Below, piece by piece: positions 32,429 through 40,959 of a stretch of 64,000 nucleotides of DNA (position 1 is its first letter; each line of letters opens with the position of its first letter). The DNA is from Anaerofilum hominis (GTDB lineage Bacteria; Bacillota; Clostridia; Oscillospirales; Ruminococcaceae). Both the position numbers and the translations under genes were made by a program. The stretch lies in NCBI RefSeq assembly GCF_014287275.1, contig NZ_JACONZ010000001.1, positions 1,114,783 to 1,178,782 of the forward strand. Reading direction: 5' to 3'. The notes beneath the pieces were generated by a model. The model saw only the letters and a list, made by a program, of their open reading frames with translations, searched no databases and was not told the DNA's origin.

Positions 32429-32707
32429 CCTCCTGCTCTGCGGGACCTTCCCGCCATGGTTTTTCCGCCGCCCGTATCTCTATGATCTCCGTTTCCAATA
32501 CCTTCCCCTTTGCGCACTTCGGTTTTTCATAAAACGGCCCCCTGCTGCAGTTTTGCTTTCCTGCATCAGGGGGTCGTTTGTCTGTCATCCGTTTTTACCG
32601 GGGCCGTTCAGAGCGCCCAAACAGCCGTTTTCCATCGCTTTGCCCGAGGCCGCCCTGCAGCTTTCGAATCCCCGGCCACGGCGGATAGAAAGCTGGGGGA
32701 GTAACAA
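32429..32707. other. Gene-free stretch after the PadR operon
   Basis: A possible terminator is formed by GCCCCCTG and CAGGGGGTC around a 22-nt loop (about 32536-32577). No gene seen. Confidence 0.4.
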
Positions 32708-32984
32708 AAAACGACTTCCCTTGATTGACCTTGTCCTTGCCGCTTTGCGACAACCGGGCGCATGGCCAAAAAAAGCCTGCGGCTATTTTTTATTGCTCCG
32801 CAATAAAAAATGACTTATTCTTATTCGCCGTGGCCTGAGAACAGGCCACATAGCTACTAAAAAATAGCCTGCGGCTATTTTTTATTGCTCCGCAATAAAA
32901 AACAACTTATTTCGATTCGCCGTGGCCTGAGGACAGGCCACATGGCTACTAAAAAATAGCCTGTGGCTATTTTTTATTGCCTTG
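32708..32984. repeat. Three palindromic repeat units (modules B, A, A)
   Basis: Same family as at 9.5 and 11.9 kb. A degenerate module B (GCCGC, then CCGGGCG and ATGGCC) is followed by two module-A units (GTGGCCTG with CAGGCCAC), each ending in a TAGCC/GGCTA hairpin with T-run and an ATTGC/GCAAT hairpin. The hairpins have changed from CAGCC to TAGCC with the matching arm changed to GGCTA. Confidence 0.85.
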
Positions 32985-32993
32985 CCGAACAGC

Positions 32994-33050
32994 AAAAAAG
33001 CAGAGGCGCGGGTCTCCTTGCAAAGACGGAGGCCTGCGCTTCTGCTTTTT
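32994..33050. terminator. Long bidirectional terminator
   Basis: AAAAAAGCAGAGGCGCGG pairs with CCTGCGCTTCTGCTTTTTT, with an inner GTCTCC/GGAG. It lies after the stop of the minus-strand zinc-ribbon gene. Confidence 0.7.
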
Positions 33051-33091
33051 TATTTTTCTTCCGCTCCGTTTCTGTGCACCCTGTGGATAAG

Positions 33092-33292
33092 TTATTTTTT
33101 CAACTTGTCTACATCCTCAAGATAGATAGAAACTTCGCCGCAAGCAGGACAAATTGCGACCTTGGGTTCTCCCATACGACCGCCCCACCATTTGTTTTCG
33201 TCATCCGTTAAAATAATCCCATATGCTGCACCTTTCACCTTTATGCCGCAGTCTTCTATCATCACGCTATCGCATCTGATGCATTTACGCAT
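33092..33292 (-). CDS. Small zinc-ribbon protein
   Basis: A 66-residue protein with two CxxC pairs (MRKCIRCDSVM at the start and AICPACGEVSIYLEDVDKLK at the end), the pattern of short zinc-ribbon or nucleic-acid-binding proteins common in Clostridia. GGAGAG lies upstream of the ATG. GC is low compared with neighbours. A perfect DnaA-box 9-mer (TGTGGATAA, 33082-33090) stands just past the stop. Function unknown. Confidence 0.75.
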   Translation of the reverse strand: MRKCIRCDSVMIEDCGIKVKGAAYGIILTDDENKWWGGRMGEPKVAICPACGEVSIYLEDVDKLKK

Positions 33293-33436
33293 ATTCTTAA
33301 AATCCTCTCCAAATAACGATCCATACCATTCCTCTGGACACCCAAAGCCGAATGGGAAATTGCTTTTCCGCCCCGCGCTCCCCCACCTTTGCCGTGGGGA
33401 GAGGGGCGGCCTGCCCGGCTGCGCGCGGCGCTTTTG

Positions 33437-33793
33437 TCAGCGCTGCGGCACGATCTCGATCCAATAGCCGTCCGGGTCCTCGATAAAATAGATGCCCATG
33501 GCGGGGTTTTCAAAGCAGATGCATCCCATCTGCTCATGCTTTTTGTGGGCGGCCTCGATATCCGCCGTGGTCAGGGCCAGATGGAACTCCCCTTCGCCCA
33601 GATCATATTTTTCCGTGCGGCCGTGCATCCAGGTCAATTCCAGCGCAAAGCCGCCCGTCCCGTCGCCCAGATAGACCAGCGTAAAGCCGTCTCCCTCTTT
33701 TCTGCGCACCGGCTCCAGCCCCAGAGCCTCTTTGTAAAAAGCAAGGCTTTTTTCCAGGTCCAACACATTGAAATTGAAATGATCGAATTTCAT
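33437..33793 (-). CDS. Glyoxalase/VOC-superfamily protein (lactoylglutathione lyase-like)
   Basis: A 118-residue single-domain VOC protein. KFDHFNFNVLDLEKSLAFYK at the N-terminus, ALELTWMHG (about residue 50), EFHLALTTADIEAAH (about 70) and YFIEDPDGYWIEIVP at the C-terminus hold the four metal-ligand positions (His, Glu, His, Glu) of glyoxalase I. Such proteins detoxify methylglyoxal-thiol adducts; without a glutathione pathway in most Clostridia the thiol partner is uncertain. The ATG at 33793 matches the family start; longer frames upstream have no RBS. Confidence 0.88.
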   Translation of the reverse strand: MKFDHFNFNVLDLEKSLAFYKEALGLEPVRRKEGDGFTLVYLGDGTGGFALELTWMHGRTEKYDLGEGEFHLALTTADIEAAHKKHEQMGCICFENPAMGIYFIEDPDGYWIEIVPQR

Positions 33794-34216
33794 CCCGCAA
33801 AACGCTCCTCTCTTCAAAGCCTGTCCCAAACCCCGCTGAAAAAACAGACGGCGCACAAACGCGGCGCAGCAGCACAGAAAGCCGCGCGCACCGGCAGTGC
33901 GCCGTGCGGGCGCTGCGCCGGCGCGGGCGTCCTTTTCCCCGCGGCCGCAAGGGGGCCGCCCGGGGCAGGCTTTCATTTCTGCGGATATGATATCACAAAA
34001 AGCGGTTCCCTGCCAGCGCAAAATATGGTATCATGATTTCCAGCCGCATCCGGCGCCGGCGCGGAAGAGCGCCCCGCCCCGGCGCGGCGCGCGGGGGCTT
34101 TCGCCCGCGCTGTCTGTTTTTGTCTCGATCTATCGGGTGCCCTCCTGCCATTTTTTGCTTCGCGTGGCAGGACCCGCGTTTTTTCAAATCTGTGCCGGCG
34201 CGAAGCGGCAGAACGG
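33794..34216. other. Gene-free region between VOC gene and plsC
   Basis: No gene seen. An AT-rich part with promoter-like hexamers (TATGAT near 33986, TATCAT near 34028) lies in otherwise GC-rich DNA. Confidence 0.4.
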
Positions 34217-34954
34217 ATGATGTTTGTGCATACGCTGCTGTGGTTCCTCTATTTCTGGCTTTATCTGCTGGTCGTGCTGCCCCTTTACTGGCGGGTCAAA
34301 GGGCTGGCAAAGCGCGGCGACGGCCGGCACGACGCCCTTACCCGCCGCGTGGTGGGCCGGTGGGCGCGGCGGATGCTGTGGGCCGCGGGCGCAAAGGTGG
34401 AGGCGGACGGCCTCGAACATCTGCCGCAGGGCCCGGCCGTCTATGTGGGCAACCACCAGGGCTATTTCGATATCCCCACCGTGCTGGGGTATCTGGGCGA
34501 CGACACCAAGCCGATGGTGGCGAAAAAGGAGATCGACAAGATCCCGCTCATCCGCGCCTGGATGCGGCAGCTGCACTGCGTGTTTCTGGACCGTGAAAAC
34601 CCGCGCAGCGCGGTGGCCGCCCTGAACGAAGCGGCCGGCTGGGTGGGCAAGGGCTATTCGATGGTGGTCTTTCCTGAGGGGACGCGGAGCAAGACCGGCG
34701 AAGTGGCGGAGTTCAAGGCCGGCGCTTTCAAGATCGCGCAGAAAAACAGGGTGCCCGTGGTGCCCTTTGTCATCGACGGCACCGCCGAACTGATGGAGCG
34801 CAACCACTATTTCATCCACGGCGGCGAGGTGAAGCTGCGGGTGCTGCCCCCCATCGACACCAGCGGCTACGGCAAAGAGGACTGGCGCGCGCTGCCCGCC
34901 CTGTGCGAGGCGCGGGTGCGGGACGGGCTTGCCGCGCTGCGGGCGGAGCGGTAA
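34217..34954 (+). CDS. plsC: 1-acyl-sn-glycerol-3-phosphate acyltransferase
   Basis: A 245-residue membrane-bound acyltransferase making phosphatidic acid from lysophosphatidic acid. An N-terminal membrane helix (residues about 5-25) precedes the catalytic NHQGYFD box (His80, Asp85, the HX4D motif), an Arg-containing FLDRENPR block (about 119-126), substrate motif FPEGTRS (about 152-158) and a VPVVPFVIDGT block. Length is typical. The start is ATG at 34217 or 34220. Single gene; the following kinase gene is on the same strand 48 bp away. Confidence 0.92.
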   Translation: MMFVHTLLWFLYFWLYLLVVLPLYWRVKGLAKRGDGRHDALTRRVVGRWARRMLWAAGAKVEADGLEHLPQGPAVYVGNHQGYFDIPTVLGYLGDDTKPMVAKKEIDKIPLIRAWMRQLHCVFLDRENPRSAVAALNEAAGWVGKGYSMVVFPEGTRSKTGEVAEFKAGAFKIAQKNRVPVVPFVIDGTAELMERNHYFIHGGEVKLRVLPPIDTSGYGKEDWRALPALCEARVRDGLAALRAER

Positions 34955-35002
34955 AGCGGCGCCGGACGCTGCATCAGGATATTTTTTAAGGATAAAAGAC
35001 AG

Positions 35003-35548
35003 ATGAAAACAGGAAGGATCGTTATCATTACCGGTTCGCCCGGAACCGGAAAAACGGCCGCCGCGGCAAAGACCGCCCGGGAGTCTGATTTTGAAAAATC
35101 GGTCCACATGCACACGGATGATTTTTATCGCTGTCTCTCCAAAGGGGCGGTACCGCCGCATCTGCCGGGATCAGAGGAACAGAACCTGGTCGTGATCGAA
35201 GCCTTTCTGGAGGCTGCAAAGCGCTATGCCCGCGGCGGGTATGACGTGATCGTGGACGGGGTGGTCGGGCCCTGGTTTTTGGCGCCGTTCCTGCGCGCCG
35301 CGCAGGAGGGGTACGAGGTGCACTACATCGTGCTGAGGGCGGCTAAGGCGGAGACCCTGAGGCGCGCCGCGGGGCGGGCGAAGCTGAGCAGAGAAGAGAA
35401 TCTTGCGCTTGTGGAAGCCATGTGGGGGCAATTTGCAGATCTTTGCAGCTACGAGCCCCATGTCATCGATACGACCGGGCAAACGCTGGAGCAGACCGTC
35501 TCTCAGGTAAAAAGCTGCCTGAAAGAAAGAAAAAACCTGCTGGGCTGA
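35003..35548 (+). CDS. P-loop kinase/AAA_33-type protein
   Basis: A 181-residue nucleotide-binding protein: Walker A GSPGTGKT (residues 11-18), a MHTDDFYRCLS block as in shikimate/gluconate- or chloramphenicol-phosphotransferase-like kinases, a VIVDGVVGPWF Walker-B-like strand (about 75-87) and an Arg-rich lid (AETLRRAAGRAKL, about 116-128). It probably phosphorylates a small molecule; substrate unknown. AAGGATAAAAGACAG precedes the ATG. A second, unrelated-looking P-loop kinase follows after 51 bp. Confidence 0.8.
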   Translation: MKTGRIVIITGSPGTGKTAAAAKTARESDFEKSVHMHTDDFYRCLSKGAVPPHLPGSEEQNLVVIEAFLEAAKRYARGGYDVIVDGVVGPWFLAPFLRAAQEGYEVHYIVLRAAKAETLRRAAGRAKLSREENLALVEAMWGQFADLCSYEPHVIDTTGQTLEQTVSQVKSCLKERKNLLG

Positions 35549-35599
35549 GAGAACTATCAAAAAGCGGACAGAAGCCTTTTATAAACGGGGTGGATCGTG

Positions 35600-36088
35600 A
35601 TGAGCAATGTTATCATGATGTGCGGCGTATGCGGCGCCGGAAAAACGACCTATTCAAAAGCGAAAGAAAAAGAAGGATATATCCGGCTTTCCATCGATGA
35701 AGAAATGTGGAGAACCTATGGAAGAAAAGGGATCGATTATCCGGATGACCAATATGAGGCCTTATCAGAAAAAGTGGAATCAGCACTTCGCGAAAAATTG
35801 TTAAAACTGATCGACGAGGGAAAAAATGTCGTGATCGATTTCAGCTTCTGGAACAAAGAAACCCGCAGTTTCTACAGACAGATCATCGAAAAATCGGGCG
35901 GCACGGTGGAACTGGTCTATCTGAAAGCCGGCTTGGAGACCTTGCGAAAAAGGTTGCAGAAAAGGAATCTGCACCTGCACGCCAATTCGCCGTTTGTTAT
36001 AACCGACGAGATCTTGAAACATCACTATGATGGATTTCAGGAACCATGCGGCGAGGGAGAGATCGTGATCCTTCAAAGCGAGGAATAG
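35600..36088 (+). CDS. P-loop kinase/AAA_33-type protein, AT-richer
   Basis: A 162-residue kinase: Walker A GVCGAGKTT (about residues 8-16), SIDEEMWRTYG, VVIDFSFWNKETR (about 75-87, Walker B region) and lid arginines LRKRLQKRN (about 116-124), as in bacterial AAA_33 proteins related to polynucleotide or zeta-type kinases. It is clearly AT-richer than its neighbours, which suggests separate acquisition. The ATG at 35600 is preferred; a GTG precedes it by one codon. Substrate unknown. Confidence 0.8.
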   Translation: MSNVIMMCGVCGAGKTTYSKAKEKEGYIRLSIDEEMWRTYGRKGIDYPDDQYEALSEKVESALREKLLKLIDEGKNVVIDFSFWNKETRSFYRQIIEKSGGTVELVYLKAGLETLRKRLQKRNLHLHANSPFVITDEILKHHYDGFQEPCGEGEIVILQSEE

Positions 36089-36533
36089 TTGGCAGGCCGT
36101 AAAAACGGCCGTGCCGGTCAACGGGTGCGGTCACGGGGCGCTTCTTTGAAAAAGTGAAGATATCAGACTTTGAGGGCGGGCCGCCGCATCGCGGAATTTC
36201 TGTGTCAGGCGCAGGAAAGCCTTCGCTGAAAAAGTGGGGCGCCGGGATAAGACGCCCCGCCGGGGAACGATAAGGCGGCGGCCCGGAAGCAGGCGGAGAA
36301 CAGGCCGCGAACCTACCGGCGGAGACCTTACCTTTTTATCGGCGGAATTGCCGCTGGAGCTGGTGTTTGGCTCTCTCATCCGGGATCGTCACCAAAATCA
36401 TCCCCTGATCCTATCTCAGGGCGGCATGGAAAAAGCCGGCGCAGAGCGCTTTCCCCTGAAAAAGCGCTCTGCCGCTTTGACGGCAGAGCGTCCGGCACAG
36501 GCGCGCCGCGGCCTTGAAAGCGGCTGTTCCCAA

Positions 36534-36561
36534 AGAGGGCGGGTTTCCGCCCTCTTTTTTT
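36534..36561 (+). terminator. Rho-independent terminator
   Basis: AGAGGGCGG and CCGCCCTCT around GTTT/TT, followed by T7. Confidence 0.75.
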
Positions 36562-36751
36562 GCGCAGAAGCGTTTTTGCGGCAAAGCGCGTTTTGACCCG
36601 GCCGCCCGGGCGGCACAGCGCGGGGCGGTCCTTTTTTATCGCTCTGCGCGGCAAAGCCGTGAAAAGCGCTGTGCCTGCGCCGGGCGCTCCGGGCCGCCGT
36701 GACCAGGGGGCTGATCCGGGTCTCTGTCGTGCCGCTGTGCTCCCCGACGCC

Positions 36752-36781
36752 AAAACGCCCGGCGGCCGCCGGGCGTTTTTT
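36752..36781. terminator. Bidirectional terminator
   Basis: AAAACGCCCGGCGG and CCGCCGGGCGTTTT form an almost perfect palindrome ending in T6. On the minus strand it serves the XRE gene. Confidence 0.75.
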
Positions 36782-36952
36782 CTGGAAAGGCAGGTTTTTT
36801 TGCGCCCGCGCGCGGGCACTGCAGGAAGTGATAGGGGTCATCCGTGATACCGCAGGCCAGGGCCTTTTGCGCCCGTGTACGGGCACTGCTGGCACTGTGG
36901 GCAGGCACAGGCGCGTGGGCGCGCCCTGCAAAACAGCCTCAGGGCCGTTTTT

Positions 36953-37687
36953 CTATTTGACATCGCCGCCGGACGGTTTCTCCGTCCCTCCCGTGCGGGG
37001 AAACCCCAGCCCCCACAGCGCGGCGCCAAAGAGGGCATAGACCGCCGGGCAGCTGAAGTTGAGCCGCAGGAGCGGGGTCAACAGGGCCAAATAGAACGCT
37101 CCGGCCGGAAAGGTCCAGCCGCCGCCCGGCGTCCCCGCCCAGTCAAAAAGCGTCCCCAGCGCCCAGACCACATAGGGGCAGACCAGGGCGGCGCAGGCGG
37201 CCAGCAGCGCCAGCAGGCCTATCCGGGCGTTTTTCACCCACGGCCGCTCTTTCAACGGCCTTGCCCCCAGCAGCAGGCCCGCCGCCTGCAGCGCGCACCA
37301 GCCCAGGAGCAGCGCGATGGCCGGGTCCAGCAGCACAGACAACAGGTCGTTGGGAACGGTCACATAGCGGGCCGCGGCAAACGCGCGGGCAAGAGGGTGG
37401 AGCACCGCGACGGCCCCGGCTGTCAGGGCCAGCAGGCAGCCGCCGGCCGCCATGCGCCGGCGCGCAGCGCGTCGGCTTTGCGGCACCTTCGGGCCGTACA
37501 GCACCGCATCCACCCGCACCTCCAGCGCTGCGGCGATCTTCATCAGCATCTCAATGTCCGGCCGGGTGCGGCCGGTCTCGTAATTGGACACCGTCTGCCG
37601 CGTCACGAACAGCTGTTCCGCGAACGCTTCCTGGGTCAGGCCTTTCCGCTCGCGCAGATCTCTGATATTTTTTCCGATATCACGCAC
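36953..37687 (-). CDS. XRE-family HTH regulator with membrane domain
   Basis: About 244 residues. The N-terminal Cro/CI-type HTH (residues 4-58: IRDLRERKGLTQEAFAEQLF, then VTRQTVSNYETGRTRPDIEM) is followed by a basic linker and four to five membrane helices (from about 82 to 225). Such XRE-membrane fusions are common in Firmicutes and are thought to sense envelope signals; the ligand is unknown. The GTG at 37687 is chosen since GCGGGG lies 8 bp before it and the HTH begins at once; a GTG at 37696 is an alternative. Single gene. Confidence 0.85.
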   Translation of the reverse strand: MRDIGKNIRDLRERKGLTQEAFAEQLFVTRQTVSNYETGRTRPDIEMLMKIAAALEVRVDAVLYGPKVPQSRRAARRRMAAGGCLLALTAGAVAVLHPLARAFAAARYVTVPNDLLSVLLDPAIALLLGWCALQAAGLLLGARPLKERPWVKNARIGLLALLAACAALVCPYVVWALGTLFDWAGTPGGGWTFPAGAFYLALLTPLLRLNFSCPAVYALFGAALWGLGFPRTGGTEKPSGGDVK

Positions 37688-37805
37688 AGCGATCACCCCG
37701 CTTAAATCATAGCGCGGCCCCGTCAAAATGTCACGCAAAGATCTTTTGCGGGCCGGCCCGCCCTGCCCGCGGGAATGCGCAAACCGGGAACCGCTCCGGG
37801 ATACA

Positions 37806-38005
37806 GCGGTGTGGGCTGCACTGGGACACAGCGCATGGGCTGCGTTGGGGTGCGGCGATGTGGGCTGCGTCGGAGTGCGGCGCGTCGGCGGGCCCGGGTC
37901 GGGAGCGCGAGGGCTGTTCCGGGTGGAGGCGGCGAGGGCTGTTCCGGGTGGAGATGACGTGGGCGGCTCCGGGTGGAGGCGGCGTGGGCTGCACTGGGGC
38001 GCGGC
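37806..38005. repeat. Degenerate 25-bp GC-rich tandem repeat
   Basis: About eight units of 22-27 bp resembling GGGCTGYWCYGGGTGGAGGC followed by GGCGT. The best three units at about 37909-37985 differ at few positions. Non-coding as far as can be seen; the interval 37740-38316 contains no supported gene. Confidence 0.55.
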
Positions 38006-38316
38006 CGGGAAAGGCGCGGGCCGGGCCTCCGCTCTTTATCCCGGGGCGCGCATTTTCAAAAGCGTCTGCCCGGTGCTGCGGACGGCGTTTTTTGCACCGG
38101 GGCTCTCGTTTTTTAAAAAGACTTCCACCGCAGCCGGCGTTTTTTATCCCGGAGCCCACGTCTCCCAAAAGAGCCGCCGCGCGCTCCCCGCCCCGCCCCA
38201 GGGCGAAAGTGCCGGGCCAAAAAGCCAGCCGCCTTTTCGCGGCGGCGCTTCCCGCACAGACCGTTGCTACTGGGCCCGGCCCCGGCAGGCCGCCGGCTCT
38301 TTTGGGACAAGACCAT

Positions 38317-38364
38317 AAAAAAACAGGGGCGGGAGTAAATCCGAAAAATTTACTCCTGCCCCTG
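38317..38364 (-). terminator. Terminator of the LiaF/PspC operon
   Basis: CAGGGGCAGGAGTAAAT and ATTTACTCCCGCCCCTG pair with one mismatch around a 7-nt loop, followed by T7 on the minus strand. Confidence 0.9.
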
Positions 38365-38419
38365 GTGCCTGCCTGTTGCTGCAAACGGACCTGCGCTGTG
38401 CGCGGCAGCCGTCTGCCCG

Positions 38420-39139
38420 CTATTTGATGTCGATGCCGCCAAAGACGCAGCTGGCGTTGAGATAGAGCACCGGCGTGCCCTCTGCCGCCGGGCCGTCGGC
38501 CCGGTTGTCCACGCCGCCAAAGACCGGCGTGCCAGTGACTTTCACCCGCACGTGCGGCGGCACCTGCAGGTCCGCGCCCCCAAAAATGGTGGTGGCGTTG
38601 ACTACCACGTCGCCCTCAAACACCGCGTCCCGCAGATCGAGATCCACACCGCCGAAGACGGCAGTGATGTTCGCGCCCCGAAAGGGTTCGGCCGGCCAGC
38701 GCACATCGCAGCCGCTGAAAACGCCCGAGTAATTGGGCACGCCGCCGCGCCCGTCCTGGGCCGCGGCATAGCCCGCCGCATTCCCGCCGTCCATCCCCGC
38801 CTGGGCCGTACCGGTGGTCACGCGGCGGCGGCCGCCCAGCAGGATCGAAACGCCCACCGTCACCAGCACCACGGGCAGCAGAAGCTTGCTCACCAGGTGC
38901 CGGTCCAGGAGGCCCTGGGCTGAGACCAGCATCACCACGCCGATCAGGGCGCAGATGATGTTGCCGGTGTGGGGCCCGTTTTGGACCATGCTGATCACGG
39001 CCGGCACGATAAGGAACAGGGTCCACCATCCGTCAAAGAAAAAATTGAAGTTCCACACGCCGAAGGCGTTGCCCGCAAAGCCCACGCCCGCGACCACGAA
39101 CGCCAGGCCCCATAAAATACTGCCGATCCTGTTTTTCAT
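38420..39139 (-). CDS. LiaF-like membrane protein (cell-wall-active antibiotic response)
   Basis: A 239-residue protein with four N-terminal membrane helices (residues about 5-105) and a C-terminal LiaF/VraT-type beta-helical domain with repeated VFGGVD, IFGGAD and VFGGID turns. In Bacillus LiaF restrains the LiaRS two-component system; here there is no kinase or response regulator nearby, and it ends a PadR-controlled operon with DUF1700, DUF4097 and PspC proteins. Role in envelope stress is inferred from family and context. Confidence 0.87.
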   Translation of the reverse strand: MKNRIGSILWGLAFVVAGVGFAGNAFGVWNFNFFFDGWWTLFLIVPAVISMVQNGPHTGNIICALIGVVMLVSAQGLLDRHLVSKLLLPVVLVTVGVSILLGGRRRVTTGTAQAGMDGGNAAGYAAAQDGRGGVPNYSGVFSGCDVRWPAEPFRGANITAVFGGVDLDLRDAVFEGDVVVNATTIFGGADLQVPPHVRVKVTGTPVFGGVDNRADGPAAEGTPVLYLNASCVFGGIDIK

Positions 39140-39176
39140 ACTGTTCTCCTTTGTTCAAAGCCCCTGTGCAGGGGTG

Positions 39177-39365
39177 TCACATGGGTTTTTCCGGCATCAC
39201 GACCGCAGCGATGATATAAAAGACCACGCCGATGGAAGTCAGCCCCAGCAGCACCATCAACAGGCGCACAAGCGTGACGTCGATGTTGAGATACTCGGCG
39301 AAACCCGCGCAGACGCCGCAGAGCATCTGATGCTGCCGATCCTTATAAAGGCGTTTGTGTTCCAC
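39177..39365 (-). CDS. PspC-domain protein
   Basis: A 62-residue PspC domain alone: MEHKRLYKDRQHQMLCGVCA and GFAEYLNIDVTLVRLLMVLL, one membrane helix and a VMPEKPM end, all classic for PspC. It starts 3 bp after the DUF4097 stop. In the phage-shock system PspC senses inner-membrane stress; here it probably works with the LiaF-like and DUF4097 proteins. Confidence 0.92.
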   Translation of the reverse strand: MEHKRLYKDRQHQMLCGVCAGFAEYLNIDVTLVRLLMVLLGLTSIGVVFYIIAAVVMPEKPM

Positions 39366-39368
39366 AGG

Positions 39369-40301
39369 TCATTCCTCCCTTATATAAAATTCCACGTTGC
39401 CCATACCGCACTCGATATCGAAATAATTGACCGCCCCCGCGTTGGCGGTGCCGTTGCCCACGGCGGCCCAGCGCAGCCCGTTGAACTCCACATTGCCCAT
39501 GCCGCATTCCACGGTGGTCCCGTAATCCTCCGCCCTGCCGCGGGTGGTGACGGTGACGTTGCCCATGCCGCAGTCGATGGAACCGCGCCCGGTGAGAACG
39601 CCGTCAAATACCAGCTCGCCCATGCCGCAGTCCATCTCGACGTTGGCCAGCGTGCAGCCGGTCACGGTCAGCGTGCCCGCGCCCACCGACAGCTCGGCCG
39701 AGCGGGTGGCGGTGAGGCCCTCCACAGTCAGTTCGCCCGCGCCGATCTCGATCTTCAGTTCTTCGGGGATGCAATCCTCCGGGATGGTCACCGTGCCGCG
39801 CACATTGCGGTACATGTTTAGCGAGGTCTTGCCGTGGGGCGCTTCCACTTTCCACTCATCCCCGTCAAAACCGCTGTAGACCTTGTCGGCGGGCAGGCCG
39901 GTGATCTCCACCCGGAAGCTGTCTCCCCGCACCACTTCAAAGCTACCGCCGCCCAGTTCCACTTCGATCTTGCGGATACCGCTGTTGTCCTGCATCTGTG
40001 TCCCCTCCTGCGAGACAACCGTGCCCGAAGCGGGCGTCTGCGGGACCGACGTGCCCCTGCCGCTGTCATAATGATAGCCGTCCGCTTCATCGTCCCGGCC
40101 GCCGTGCCAGGCGCCGTCCCAGTCCCAATACCAGTCATTATGCCCCCAGCCCACCGGGATCTGGATATACGGCCCCAGCCGGATCACGCCGTTGACCGCC
40201 TGCGACGACACGCCGCAGGCAAATGCGACCCCGGAGATCAGCACCCCCAGCACCAGCAGGCAGGCGGCGATGATCGCCGTTATCTTGTAAAAAGATCTCA
40301 T
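39369..40301 (-). CDS. DUF4097-type beta-strand repeat protein, membrane-anchored
   Basis: A 310-residue protein with one N-terminal membrane helix (residues about 8-28), a spacer rich in Trp, Asp and Tyr, and a C-terminal repeated beta domain with IEIGAGELTV, LSVGAGTLTV, MDCGMGELVF, IDCGMGNVTV, VECGMGNVEF and IECGMGNVEF, the DUF4097/adhesin-like pattern. It is exposed outside or tethered at the membrane. Third gene of the PadR operon, 19 bp after DUF1700. Such proteins accompany DUF1700 and PspC genes; molecular role unknown. Confidence 0.87.
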   Translation of the reverse strand: MRSFYKITAIIAACLLVLGVLISGVAFACGVSSQAVNGVIRLGPYIQIPVGWGHNDWYWDWDGAWHGGRDDEADGYHYDSGRGTSVPQTPASGTVVSQEGTQMQDNSGIRKIEVELGGGSFEVVRGDSFRVEITGLPADKVYSGFDGDEWKVEAPHGKTSLNMYRNVRGTVTIPEDCIPEELKIEIGAGELTVEGLTATRSAELSVGAGTLTVTGCTLANVEMDCGMGELVFDGVLTGRGSIDCGMGNVTVTTRGRAEDYGTTVECGMGNVEFNGLRWAAVGNGTANAGAVNYFDIECGMGNVEFYIREE

Positions 40302-40320
40302 GCTCTGTCCCTCCTTCTCT

Positions 40321-40959
40321 TCACCCGTTGTTCTGCCGGCCGCGCAGCGGGATGCGGCAGATCTTCACGACCCCGCGCACCATGGCCGGGATCACCGTTG
40401 CACACAAAAACACCGAGGCCATCACCAGCAGCAGGCCCACAGCGGCCAGGATAAAGCCGATGCCCAGCACCAGCAGCCCCACCAGCGGGCTGCCGAACAG
40501 CGACACCACGCCCATCACGGCCAGGAACACGCCCGCCAGCACCAGGACCACGCCGCTGCAGATCAGGCCGATAAAGACGCCGATGACCCCGACCACCAGC
40601 CCGGCCGCCGCGCCCAGCAGAGGCAGCCAGACCGGCGAGAGCAGCACCACCAGCAGCACCACGGCCCACACCGGCAGGCCGCTGCGGCGGACCTCCGGCC
40701 CCGCGGACGGCGAAGCGCCCGTCCCGGCTGTGCCGCCCACAGGTCCCGCGGGGGGCACGCTGCGGCCCAGCTCACCGTCGGCCTTGATGCTGGCCGCCAC
40801 CTGCGCCGGGCTGCCCAGCTCTGCCAGTACCCGGTCCAGGTTTTCCACACCGGCGTCGTCGATGTAGTCGCTGTAATATTTGATCGCGGCGCTGCGCTCA
40901 TCCTCCGACAAGGGATACAGCTCGTCGTTCAGCGCCATCAGGAACTCCCTCTTGGTCAT
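40321..40959 (-). CDS. DUF1700 membrane protein
   Basis: A 212-residue protein: MTKREFLMALNDELYPLSED and AIKYYSDYIDDAGVEN are typical of DUF1700/HAAS proteins that pair with PadR regulators; two long hydrophobic blocks follow (about residues 98-185, several helices). The ATG at 40959 overlaps the PadR stop (ATGA) with GAGGAAACGAGAC upstream. By analogy, the HAAS-type N-terminal domain interacts with the PadR protein and couples membrane state to transcription. Confidence 0.88.
   Translation of the reverse strand: MTKREFLMALNDELYPLSEDERSAAIKYYSDYIDDAGVENLDRVLAELGSPAQVAASIKADGELGRSVPPAGPVGGTAGTGASPSAGPEVRRSGLPVWAVVLLVVLLSPVWLPLLGAAAGLVVGVIGVFIGLICSGVVLVLAGVFLAVMGVVSLFGSPLVGLLVLGIGFILAAVGLLLVMASVFLCATVIPAMVRGVVKICRIPLRGRQNNG

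Larger units (their letters stand above)
36089..36952. other. Gene-free, hairpin-rich region
   Basis: No supported gene in about 860 bp. Features seen: GCAGAGCGC...GCGCTCTGC hairpin (about 36441-36471), terminators at 36534-36561 and 36752-36781, and two near-identical hairpins TTTTGCGCCCG...CGGGCACTGC at about 36796-36822 and 36867-36892. Confidence 0.55.

Noticed and set aside
33082..33090. Perfect DnaA box as evidence of an origin near 33 kb
   Set aside because: A single 9-mer without a cluster or dnaA/dnaN context can occur by chance; noted only.
37731..38427. Pro/Arg- or Gly/Trp-rich frames over the 25-bp repeats
   Set aside because: Low-complexity products without RBS; base composition explains the absence of stops.
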